Shown here: positions 17,004 through 23,320 of the stretch, piece by piece
Layout of the letters: each line of letters opens with the position of its first letter
How positions within the stretch are numbered: position 1 is the first letter of the stretch
NCBI GenBank assembly: GCA_963931165.1
Contig: OZ006985.1
Span: 496,001-560,000 of the forward strand
Reading direction: 5' to 3'
DNA length: 64,000 bases
From: Ornithoclostridium sp944380285
Lineage (GTDB): Bacteria > Bacillota > Clostridia > Christensenellales > UBA3700
Translations under genes and position numbers: made by a program
The notes under the pieces: generated by a model
The model's input: the letters and a program-made list of their open reading frames with translations, nothing else
Database searches by the model: none
Told to the model about the DNA's origin: nothing

Positions 17004-17534
17004 TCACTGTTTTGTGTCTGCCACTATCTCCTCTATGAAGTTCTCCAACGCGGTCACGACGGCTATGTCCGTAGGAGGGGGGAAGGACATCACGTTGAGC
17101 AGGTGACGCTCGTCTCCTGCACGGTAGGGCGGATGCCGATGGATGTGCGGATGGAATCCGAAACCGCTGCGCAAATAGAAGTTTTGCCGCCTTTTGGTGA
17201 GATCGTCTTCGGGCGGTTCGATCTCGAGGACGACCGTCTTGCCCGAAGCCTTGAACAATTCGAGAGCCGCCGCCCCGTAGCCTTTTCCGCGCAATTCGGG
17301 CGACGTGCACAGATGCTCGATATACAGCATTCCGCCCGCGTCCCATATGCCTGCCATGCCCACAAATGCGCCGTCGTCCAAGAGCGCAAGCAGCCAAAAC
17401 CGCTCATCTCTCAAAAGTTTTTCGTTGTCCTTGCGGTCTCTCTTTTCGACGGCAGGGAAGGAGAGTTCGTACAGGTCCATGACCTTTTGGAACAATTCGT
17501 CGCTCGTCGCCGTGATCCTCTTTGCTTTCAACAT
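17004..17534 (-). CDS. GNAT-family N-acetyltransferase
   Basis: The 176-residue protein has the acetyl-CoA-binding motif A, LRGKGYGAAALE (residues about 81-92), after a beta-strand MLYIEHLCTSP. A preceding FVGMAGIWDAGG and a following FYLRSGF complete the GNAT pattern. It should acetylate an amine; the substrate cannot be read from sequence. It has AAGGAGATG upstream of the ATG and no close partner genes. Confidence 0.88.
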   Translation of the reverse strand: MLKAKRITATSDELFQKVMDLYELSFPAVEKRDRKDNEKLLRDERFWLLALLDDGAFVGMAGIWDAGGMLYIEHLCTSPELRGKGYGAAALELFKASGKTVVLEIEPPEDDLTKRRQNFYLRSGFGFHPHIHRHPPYRAGDERHLLNVMSFPPPTDIAVVTALENFIEEIVADTKQ

Positions 17535-17731
17535 GTTGTCATCTCCTTGTTGTCGTTTTATTTGCAGTCATCGCCTGTTTTTCGCTCTTGTTGTTTGTTG
17601 CCGCTTTTTGTACGCGTTGCTTGCCTTTGTTTGTCTTTGCATATGATTGTTCGTTGTCGTCAAGATCGATCCCCTTCATTTTGACGCCATGACGAACAGG
17701 CTTTTTGCCGCCGTTTCAATATATAGACACT
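17535..17731. other. Intergenic, no gene seen
   Basis: T-rich upstream region of the acetyltransferase gene. Nothing convincing beyond its Shine-Dalgarno is visible. Confidence 0.4.
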
Positions 17732-17810
17732 AAAAAGGAATCCTTGCCACGCTATCGGGTGAACAAGCCCCCGACGATACGCCCAAAGCGAGACGCGGTA
17801 CAGATTCCTC
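17732..17810 (-). ncRNA. Putative leftward small RNA a (about 79 nt)
   Basis: A perfect promoter TTGACA (17843-17838), 17-base spacer and TATACT (17820-17815) reads leftward into a segment with no gene. The predicted RNA is closed by a seven-base stem, AGGAATC (17809-17803) with GATTCCT (17742-17736), immediately followed by TTTTT, which acts as a terminator. An inner hairpin forms around CGGG ... CCCG. Promoter plus closing-stem terminator in under 120 bases is the hallmark of a small RNA gene. Confidence 0.55.
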
Positions 17811-17943
17811 TACCAGTATATCTCAAGATGCCGGATTTGTCAACATTCGGCAAACAGCTCTCGTGCGTCTTTTTGCAGGTTTACAATACAATTGTTGCAA
17901 CGTCATGGCGTTGACAAAAAGGGAAGAGCGGCGGCTTCGCCTA

Positions 17944-17972
17944 TTGACACGGCAAGACGGTCAAGATATAAT
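17944..17972 (+). promoter_or_regulatory. Promoter for the 18.2-kb open reading frame
   Basis: TTGACA, a 17-base spacer and TATAAT: a perfect consensus promoter. About 230 bases of leader follow before the ATG at 18204, without an obvious riboswitch. Confidence 0.7.
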
Positions 17973-18203
17973 AAAAGCAATCTTATATACAAAACATTTC
18001 CGTTGTGCAAAACAGCGGAGGAAGTGATACGAATGCTCGCGCTGTGAGGCGGAGACCGAAAGGGAAATGCCTTGGGCAATCAAGCGCCTGCGCATTGCAA
18101 CGGCGTCCGGTACACAACAGAGAAGTGCGATGATGTTGAGTTCGGCGTCAGGTTGTGAAAAACAACCGATAAAGCTTATTGCAAAATCGAGGAGGAGCTT
18201 GCG

Positions 18204-18449
18204 ATGACGCAAGAGGAAGAATACAGTCAATACCGGGAGCGCTTGTTGACGTTGATCAACTCGATCAACAGAGAGATTCCGATCGAAGAGTCGAATCAAG
18301 TACTCATAGTTTACAAGCTGAACACGCCCGAAAAAATCCGAAAATTCTGCAAAATAGTAAAGTCACGTCTCCAAGAGGGCAAGCTCAAAATGACAGAGGC
18401 AGAGATAGTAAGGGCGGCAGTGCAAGCGAGCAAAGAAAGTCCGCAATAA
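18204..18449 (+). CDS. Small helical protein, mobile-element type
   Basis: The 81-residue protein starts behind GAGGAGG and is mostly alpha-helical and charged (for example RERLLTLINSINREI and EIVRAAVQASKES). I do not recognise a family. It lies in the same frame as, and directly before, the remnant of a polyvalent mobile-element protein, separated by a TAA, so it may be the surviving N-terminal part of a once longer protein. Its promoter is strong. Confidence 0.5.
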   Translation: MTQEEEYSQYRERLLTLINSINREIPIEESNQVLIVYKLNTPEKIRKFCKIVKSRLQEGKLKMTEAEIVRAAVQASKESPQ

Positions 18450-18710
18450 CCTCTGTCAAATAATTCTCGTGCTTCCAAGAAGGACGATGGAAGGCACTCT
18501 TTGGCAAGAAAGAACAGTGAAGGCAAGGTGCTTTCGCAGGGGCAGCGCGACTTCTTCAAGGACAGCAAGGTGAGGAACAAGGACGGCAACTTGCTTGCCG
18601 CTTATCATGGCAGTCAAGCATTCGACGAGTTCGATTTGAGCCGCGCCGAGAATGCCGGATAAATCATGCCATCCAAAGCGGCGGCGTGTTGTACGTCTCA
18701 AATGACAAAG

Positions 18711-18805
18711 AAAAAATTCGAGAATTTTCCGACCTACGAAGGCTCCAATTGCCCACCCGTCTGGAAATCTCGAATTTTAGAAGTGATGTTAATGCATCAA
18801 CTTCC
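18711..18805 (-). ncRNA. Putative leftward small RNA b
   Basis: The promoter is TTGACA (18840-18835), 17 bases, TATACT (18817-18812). The predicted transcript starts near ATTAGTGG, forms a 5' hairpin (AAGTTGATG ... CATCACTT) and ends in a long closing stem AAATTCGAGA (18777-18768) with TCTCGAATTT (18723-18714) running into TTTTTT. It shares promoter, spacer sequence (GTTTGG before the -10) and architecture with small RNAs c and d, so the three look paralogous. Confidence 0.6.
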
Positions 18806-19015
18806 ACTAATAGTATAAGCCAAACCTCGGGGAATGTCAACCCCTCCGACAAGAGACATCTTTTTTTCGTTGTTTGCTTTTGTTCACCGGTGGCGAACTC
18901 AGTTCACCACCCCCTGCGGCGTATTTACCATTTGCACCGAGTATCCTTCGGCTTTTCCCGCAAAATTTCTTCTGCCGTTGATTTTCCAAGATCGCGCCGG
19001 ATGCGTCGAGTGCAT

Positions 19016-19100
19016 AAAAAAGACCTTTCGCAAGTTAATCACCAACTGCATGAATCGTTGGCAATTGTTAACGAAAGGGCTAATGGTAGGTTTACTACCA
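19016..19100 (-). ncRNA. Putative leftward small RNA c
   Basis: The promoter is TTGACA (19134-19129), 17 bases, TATACT (19111-19106), followed by GTTATTGG. The RNA would carry a 5' hairpin TGGTAG/CTACCA. Then comes a long stem: CCTTTCG with CGAAAGG, GTTAA with TTAAC, and ATTGCCAAC with GTTGGTGAT, ending in TCTTTTTT. This is the clearest of the three homologous units. Confidence 0.65.
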
Positions 19101-19243
19101 ATAACAGTATATCCCAAACCGCCGGAATTGTCAACTCGCCCCTCTGCAAGGCATATGTCAACACTCTCGACAGGGCAGGGTATGGCGTGCTGTTGTCCGA
19201 AGTTGAAAAGAAAGTTGATATACAGTCTGTTTGTTTTGACATG

Positions 19244-19321
19244 AAAAAAGATCCCGCCAAGGCTAGCTCACGGGGAGACACCTTTGAAAGGACGGAATCT
19301 TCATCGGAAACTTTTGTTCCC
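19244..19321 (-). ncRNA. Putative leftward small RNA d
   Basis: The promoter is TTGACA (19356-19351), 17 bases, TATATT (19333-19328), followed by ATTATTGG. A 5' hairpin GGGAAC/GTTTCC precedes a nine-base closing stem AAGATTCCG / CGGGATCTT (one G-U pair) and a T-run. Upstream of the -35 it shares TTGTCGGAGGGG with unit b. Confidence 0.6.
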
Positions 19322-19688
19322 AATAATAATATATCCCAAATCGATGAAAATGTCAACCCCTCCGACAAAACAACTCCCATTGTTCGAAAGACGATACAAA
19401 CCGGCTCTCGGGAAGGACGAATAGCGAAGCGTATCTGACACAAGGGCTTAACCCGATTTGAAGAAGTATGCCTGTTCCGCTAACCGCAGAGAGAGTCAAG
19501 CTACGAAAACAAAGAAAATGCGCGCAAGGACAGAACTTGATAAATTTATTTTACTCAACACTAAAACACCCCCGCCTCACCGGCTCTGCCGGCGGTCAAT
19601 CTGCAATTAAAGGCTCCCGCGATCACGGAAGCCCTACTGCGGTATTTTTTCAATACCCAAGACAATGCAAGTTTTACCTTGCATATAC

Positions 19689-19717
19689 AGTATATACGAC
19701 ATGGCAACTTTTGTCAA
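19689..19717 (-). promoter_or_regulatory. Leftward promoter e, driving a structured RNA
   Basis: TTGACA (19717-19712), 17 bases, TATACT (19694-19689). Downstream are hairpins TGCAAG/CTTGCA and GGTATT/AATACC and a longer GC-rich stem (about 19608-19640) before a short T-run, but no Shine-Dalgarno or open frame. A small RNA of up to about 90 bases is likely. Apart from this and the mini-gene to its right, I see no gene between 19439 and 20127. Confidence 0.5.
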
Positions 19718-19802
19718 TACCTGTTTGCGAAAAACCGACCGCGTTTTTATAGGTTTACAACAGCCTTTTGGCAGCTTGAGTTGCCGATGCGACGATTTGC
19801 TT

Positions 19803-19812
19803 GAAGGAGGTG
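19803..19812. repeat. Arm complementary to the mini-gene Shine-Dalgarno
   Basis: Read leftward this is CACCTCCTTC, a perfect 10-base complement of GAAGGAGGTG (19927-19918), the Shine-Dalgarno of the 23-codon mini-gene. It lies 27 bases past that gene's stop, so the mRNA 3' region could mask its own ribosome-binding site. Confidence 0.6.
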
Positions 19813-19839
19813 ACTCGCGGTACCGCTCGAGAGCTTGAC

Positions 19840-19911
19840 TTATTCATGCTTGACTTCACCTTTGAGGAGTATCATCAACGCTTGCGTTATTTTTTCGACA
19901 AACGCCTGCAT
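19840..19911 (-). CDS. 23-residue peptide, candidate type I toxin or leader peptide
   Basis: A leftward mini-gene starts at ATG 19911 behind an exceptionally strong AAGGAGGTG and ends at TAA 19840. The product MQAFVEKITQALMILLKGEV-KHE has a short hydrophobic helix (ALMILL) flanked by charges. A consensus promoter (19971-19999) drives it. The Shine-Dalgarno has a perfect 10-base complement downstream of the stop, the arrangement used by bacterial type I toxin mRNAs to stay inactive until processed. No antisense antitoxin promoter is obvious, and the peptide is short for known families. Confidence 0.5.
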   Translation of the reverse strand: MQAFVEKITQALMILLKGEVKHE

Positions 19912-19970
19912 AAACACCACCTCCTTCGACGTTGCGACGCCTTTCCGGCACCTCAACACGCCGCACTGTC

Positions 19971-19999
19971 AGTATAAAGTTTGTCATACTTTTTGTCAA
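19971..19999 (-). promoter_or_regulatory. Leftward promoter f of the mini-gene
   Basis: TTGACA (19999-19994), 17 bases, TATACT (19976-19971), about 60 bases before the ATG. The leader contains a GC-rich hairpin. Confidence 0.7.
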
Positions 20000-20059
20000 G
20001 CCAAGCACGAGTCTTTGACGTTGAAGCGAGGCGGCGCGCTCAAAATAAACCACTCTCTC

Positions 20060-20088
20060 TTTACTTTTGGACTCGGCTTTGTTATAAT
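20060..20088 (+). promoter_or_regulatory. Promoter of the TIR-methyltransferase gene
   Basis: TTTACT, a 17-base spacer and TATAAT, 39 bases before the ATG. Confidence 0.6.
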
Positions 20089-20127
20089 TGTTGTAAAGGG
20101 AAGGGGCAAACGACAACGAGGGAAAAC

Positions 20128-21420
20128 ATGGGCAATCAAATTTTTATCAGCTATCGCAGAAAAGACGGCTTTTATCCGGCATACCTGCTCTATAAAGAAC
20201 TCATTGCGGAAAACTTCTCCGTGTTTTTTGACCTCAAAAGTCTTCGGTCCGGCACTTTTCCCGACATCATTCGCCAAAACATCGATGACTGTACGGATTT
20301 TGTATTGATAGTATCGGACTCGACTTTTTCGGAACGCATTTTCGACGAAGACGATTGGGTGCGCAAGGAATTGAGTTTGGCGTTGAAGCTCAATAAAAAC
20401 GTTGTCCCCGTCTTTGTCAACGGGAGTATTCCGGACAATCTCCCCGAAGATATCGCGGCAATCAGGGGGCGCAACGGTCTGCAACAAATCGATCCCAATC
20501 TCATCAGCGAAAACTATAAAAAGTTGATAGACGAGCGCCTTGTTTCCAAGCCGCAAGAAAAGGCTTTTTCATGGAAAATGCGGCGCAGTTCGGCTTACGA
20601 TGTCAATTACGGCGACGAAAAGGCGCGCCTTGCGATACAGAGCCAAAACTCCTATTTGAGCGATATGAACGTGCTGTCGCACTGTGGCGGCGGATTGGTT
20701 TTGGATGTCGGTTCGGCATTCGGAACGGTGACGATTTCAAGGTTCAACGATTCCAAATATACCAAAGTTTTCGGTATCGATCGCGACGAAAAATGCGTTG
20801 ACTATGCCAACGCCAACTCCCCGGAGAAGTTCGAGTTTTTCGTCATGGACATTGAAGCGGACGACTTTCGCGCAAAAATGGATGAGTTTATGCGCGAGCG
20901 CGGCATAAAGGGGTTCGATGTCGTATTCAGCTCTTTGGTGCTGCATCATTTGAAAGATCCCGAACATGTACTCCGAAATTTGAAGCGGCTTTTGGTCAAG
21001 GGCGGCAAAATCATCTTGCGCGGTTCCGACGACGGCACGAAACTCGCATATCCAGACCCCCGTATGTTGATGAAAACCATCATCGACAAGACGCTCGCAT
21101 GCCCCAACACCTCGGATAGACTAAACGGCCGCAAAATCTATAATTGGCTGTCGGAAGCCGGCTTTTCCGATATCTCAATCTTCAGCTTCATGCGCGATAC
21201 GTCGCAGATGGATATGGACGAACGGGAAGATTTGTTCCGCGAAAGTTTTTCTTATCGCGTCAACTATTTCAGAAAGGATTGGGAAGCTCATCCGGGAGAT
21301 TCGGACAAATTCCATGCCTTTGACGAGATGGAGACTCTTTTGGCAATGTTTGAAAACGAGTTCATGAAAGAGAGCTTTTGGTATGCCGAATACGACTATA
21401 TTGGGGTGGGTGAACGTTAG
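20128..21420 (+). CDS. TIR-domain / SAM-methyltransferase fusion protein
   Basis: I start at ATG 20128 (GAGGG upstream; an earlier ATG lacks a Shine-Dalgarno and precedes the promoter), giving 430 residues. Residues 1-100 form a TIR domain: IFISYRRKDG, FFDLKSLRSG, and the helix DDWVRKEL whose Glu81 matches the catalytic glutamate of TIR NADases. A linker follows. From about 185 there is a class I methyltransferase fold: motif I LVLDVGSAFGTVT, GIDRDEKCVDYA, VVFSSLVLHHLKDPE and GGKIILRG. No membrane segment is seen. TIR proteins usually destroy NAD or make signal nucleotides in antiphage defence; what the methyltransferase senses or modifies is unknown. It stands alone with its own promoter and terminator beside mobile-element debris. 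Confidence 0.85.
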   Translation: MGNQIFISYRRKDGFYPAYLLYKELIAENFSVFFDLKSLRSGTFPDIIRQNIDDCTDFVLIVSDSTFSERIFDEDDWVRKELSLALKLNKNVVPVFVNGSIPDNLPEDIAAIRGRNGLQQIDPNLISENYKKLIDERLVSKPQEKAFSWKMRRSSAYDVNYGDEKARLAIQSQNSYLSDMNVLSHCGGGLVLDVGSAFGTVTISRFNDSKYTKVFGIDRDEKCVDYANANSPEKFEFFVMDIEADDFRAKMDEFMRERGIKGFDVVFSSLVLHHLKDPEHVLRNLKRLLVKGGKIILRGSDDGTKLAYPDPRMLMKTIIDKTLACPNTSDRLNGRKIYNWLSEAGFSDISIFSFMRDTSQMDMDEREDLFRESFSYRVNYFRKDWEAHPGDSDKFHAFDEMETLLAMFENEFMKESFWYAEYDYIGVGER

Positions 21421-21506
21421 ATAACGTGTATGAACCGCCTCCTTTTCGAGCTTGCATGCAGCTTTGCCGCAATGCCTAACGTGCAGCCTTTGCTCGACAC
21501 AACAAG

Positions 21507-21532
21507 GTCGCCCGGTGGGCGGCTTTTTGTTT
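21507..21532 (+). terminator. Terminator of the TIR fusion gene
   Basis: GTCGCCC and GGGCGGC form a stem with loop GGT, followed by TTTTTGTTTTT. Confidence 0.75.
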
Positions 21533-21563
21533 TTGCCGCACTTGCTATGGAACAATTTCGGTC

Positions 21564-21592
21564 TTGACAGGGCGGCGGATTTGATATATGAT
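21564..21592 (+). promoter_or_regulatory. Promoter of the 21.7-kb lipoprotein gene
   Basis: TTGACA, a 17-base spacer and TATGAT, about 60 bases before the ATG. Confidence 0.7.
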
Positions 21593-21651
21593 AAAGCCGA
21601 GGGATGTTGTCCCGAAAAGTGGGGCGGCGGCAGCTGTCCCGAGGAGGAAAT

Positions 21652-22482
21652 ATGAGAAAGATGATGGTTGGGGCGGTCGCGGTGGCGTTGGTGTTGTCGA
21701 TGGCGCTGTGCGCGGCGGCGTGCGGCGACGAGGCGGAAGGCGTCGTCTTTGCGAAGGCGTACGACGGAGCGCAATTGGCGGACACGGGGTTTGACCGGCA
21801 CGCATGCGACAAGGCTCTTCAAGGCGACGAAGGCGACTTCGCGATGATCTGCGAGAGTGCGGAAGAATACGAAAAATTGCGCGAAGATTTGAGCAAGGCG
21901 GTCGAGATGAAGAGATACGGCGACGCGTTTTTTGAGCAAAATTCGATCGCGGTTTTGTTCGGACTGTGCTCGGGAGCAGGCGATCTCGACGCAAAATATT
22001 CGATCGTCGGCGACGCTTTGACGGTCGAGTTGAACGGCTCCGACGAGTTGCGCCAAAGGCAATATTGCGTCGTCTTGGAGTTGACAAAACAAGAGTCGTC
22101 CGCCGTAAAAACTCTGTCCGTAGCCAAAAATGCGCCGCAGGCGCTCGCCGAACTCAAAACGAGCGCAAGGCAAGATCGTCTGGAAAAATTCGTCTTGCCC
22201 GAGCATGCGGACGCGACGATAGAAGACGTCACTCTCGCTCCCTTCCTCGGCGTCTTCGACGGCGCGGTCGCGGCGGTGTTTTACCACGGACAATATCACG
22301 GCGTGTGGCCCGATGTACTCGAGGAGACGACGATCGGAGATGTGACGTTCTCTTGGCCGAAAGGATATCCGATCGAGGTGTGGAAAGACGGCGAGATCTG
22401 CGAGTTGAGCGAGGCGTACGAAAAAGATATCGTTACGGACGACGACTTGCAGAAGATCTTCGACAACTATACGCTGTTGTGA
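21652..22482 (+). CDS. Lipoprotein of unknown function
   Basis: Starting at ATG 21652 (GAGGAGGAAAT upstream) gives 276 residues. The signal peptide MRKMMVGAVAVALVLSMALC ends in a lipobox with the sequence CAAAC-GDE, so the protein is probably lipid-anchored outside the cell. The mature part is acidic and mixed alpha/beta, with two Cys and a C-terminal stretch resembling a small secreted domain (TIGDVTFSWPKGY). I do not recognise a family. Codon use is like the core genome. A strong hairpin terminator follows. Confidence 0.75.
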   Translation: MRKMMVGAVAVALVLSMALCAAACGDEAEGVVFAKAYDGAQLADTGFDRHACDKALQGDEGDFAMICESAEEYEKLREDLSKAVEMKRYGDAFFEQNSIAVLFGLCSGAGDLDAKYSIVGDALTVELNGSDELRQRQYCVVLELTKQESSAVKTLSVAKNAPQALAELKTSARQDRLEKFVLPEHADATIEDVTLAPFLGVFDGAVAAVFYHGQYHGVWPDVLEETTIGDVTFSWPKGYPIEVWKDGEICELSEAYEKDIVTDDDLQKIFDNYTLL

Positions 22483-22507
22483 CGCAGCTGTCCGACGCTT
22501 GCCGTAC

Positions 22508-22532
22508 GGGGGTGCGCCTAAGGCGCACCCCC
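22508..22532 (+). terminator. Hairpin terminator after the lipoprotein
   Basis: GGGGGTGCGCC and GGCGCACCCCC form an 11-bp perfect stem with a three-base loop; the U-tract is weak. Confidence 0.6.
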
Positions 22533-22585
22533 GCGGTCTGTCGTAACAAAAATCATCGAGATCAATTTGAGCAATGAAATAGAAA

Positions 22586-22804
22586 TTGCAAGACAAAACA
22601 GATGAAAGCGAAGGAATTATTAAAAAAGTTACCGAGACGGGCTATTCGATGTCCACAATGAAAAAGATTTTCTGCATGGCTCGCAACGAAGCGGAAGCGG
22701 ATAAAATGGCGGGGCTGATAGATCGCTGCAAGCCGGAAGACTAGATACTCGCGGCGATAGCGATGATGGAGACAAAGATTGCACCGGACGACGATCAAGA
22801 GTAA
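22586..22804 (+). pseudogene. Small gene remnant at the left edge of the AT-rich block
   Basis: One frame reads KTDESEGIIKKVTETGY and KMAGLIDRCKPED, meets TAG at 22742, and continues ILAAIAMMETKIAPDDDQE to TAA. The frame has no good start codon. The protein-like sequence with an internal stop suggests a decayed mobile-element gene. The rest of 22483-23045 holds only the terminator, the inverted-repeat end at 22841 and AT-rich sequence. Confidence 0.35.
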
Positions 22805-22840
22805 GGTCGTTCCAAAATGCTGACGCGACTTTGTCGATAC

Positions 22841-22862
22841 TGTAACACATTTTTATGGACAC
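22841..22862 (-). repeat. IS256-like terminal sequence, left of the AT-rich block
   Basis: Read leftward, GTGTCCATAAAA is followed by ATGTGTTACA. It matches the right-hand copy (28597-28618) at 19 of 22 positions in inverted orientation, and it resembles the GTCC-TA-AATT-TGT pattern of IS256-family ends. No transposase gene is left nearby. Confidence 0.6.
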
Positions 22863-23045
22863 AAGTTTGTGCTGGTATAGCGGGTATGTACAATTGGGGT
22901 GTGTTTAATTTTGGAAAGAGAGCGATAAAAGAACAGTGCAAAGGTCGATGTATGTCCTATTTTTGATATCATTCCATATCGTAATCGTAAATATAATAAA
23001 ATATAAGTAAAAAAATACAAACGAATCAAAATACAGTGAAAAAAG

Positions 23046-23074
23046 TTGATTTGTATGGCGGTTTGAGTTATAAT
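23046..23074 (+). promoter_or_regulatory. Promoter of the HTH-methyltransferase unit
   Basis: TTGATT, a 17-base spacer and TATAAT. It overlaps an upstream in-frame ATG at 23036, which supports using the later ATG at 23105. Confidence 0.65.
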
Positions 23075-23104
23075 AAACGGAAAGAATCTTGCGAGGTTAA
23101 TTAT

Positions 23105-23320
23105 ATGCCGACAACATTCCCTGAAAATTTTATTAACATTGAAGACGCCGCAAAATATCTAAATATTAAGCCTGTAACGCTCCGTAAGTGGGTGAAAGAC
23201 AGAAAAGTTCCTGCGCATCAGATAGGAAAGCAATGGAAGTTTAAGATATCTGAACTCGATGCGTGGATTAACAGCGGCGAAAGTGCGATTAAGGACAAAA
23301 GTGAGAGTGCAAAATTATGA
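23105..23320 (+). CDS. Excisionase/MerR-type helix-turn-helix protein
   Basis: The 71-residue protein has the compact winged HTH of excisionase-family DNA-binding proteins: INIEDAAKYLNIKPVTLRKWVKDRKVPAHQIGKQWKF (in residues 10-46), then a short helix ISELDAWINSG. Such proteins act as excision factors or as small transcription regulators. Its TGA overlaps the ATG of the downstream DNA methyltransferase, so it probably controls or is co-expressed with it, as controller proteins do in restriction-modification loci. GAGG precedes the chosen start. Confidence 0.8.
   Translation: MPTTFPENFINIEDAAKYLNIKPVTLRKWVKDRKVPAHQIGKQWKFKISELDAWINSGESAIKDKSESAKL

Larger units (their letters stand above)
18459..19438 (+). 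pseudogene. Remnant of an ART-type polyvalent mobile-element protein
   Basis: Frame 18459-18662 reads LSQGQRDFFKDSK, then VRNKDGNLLAAYHGSQAF, the diagnostic lead-in of the ADP-ribosyltransferase-like (ART-PolyVal) domain found in phage and ICE polyvalent proteins. It then hits a stop. The sense continues in another frame from about 18663 (GGVLYVSNDKEK), so at least one frameshift is present. From there the open frame runs to 19438 but its content no longer resembles the family and it overlaps three leftward small-RNA genes. I infer a decayed gene from a mobile element. Confidence 0.6.

Noticed and set aside
18686..19438. 250-codon plus-strand frame with repeated SISQ segments as an intact protein
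   Set aside because: The repeated peptide is the translation of the conserved leftward promoter elements; no ribosome site, and the N-terminal part continues a broken gene.
23036..23104. Upstream ATG giving a 94-residue HTH protein
   Set aside because: It lies within the promoter (-35 at 23046, -10 at 23069), so the mRNA would not include it.
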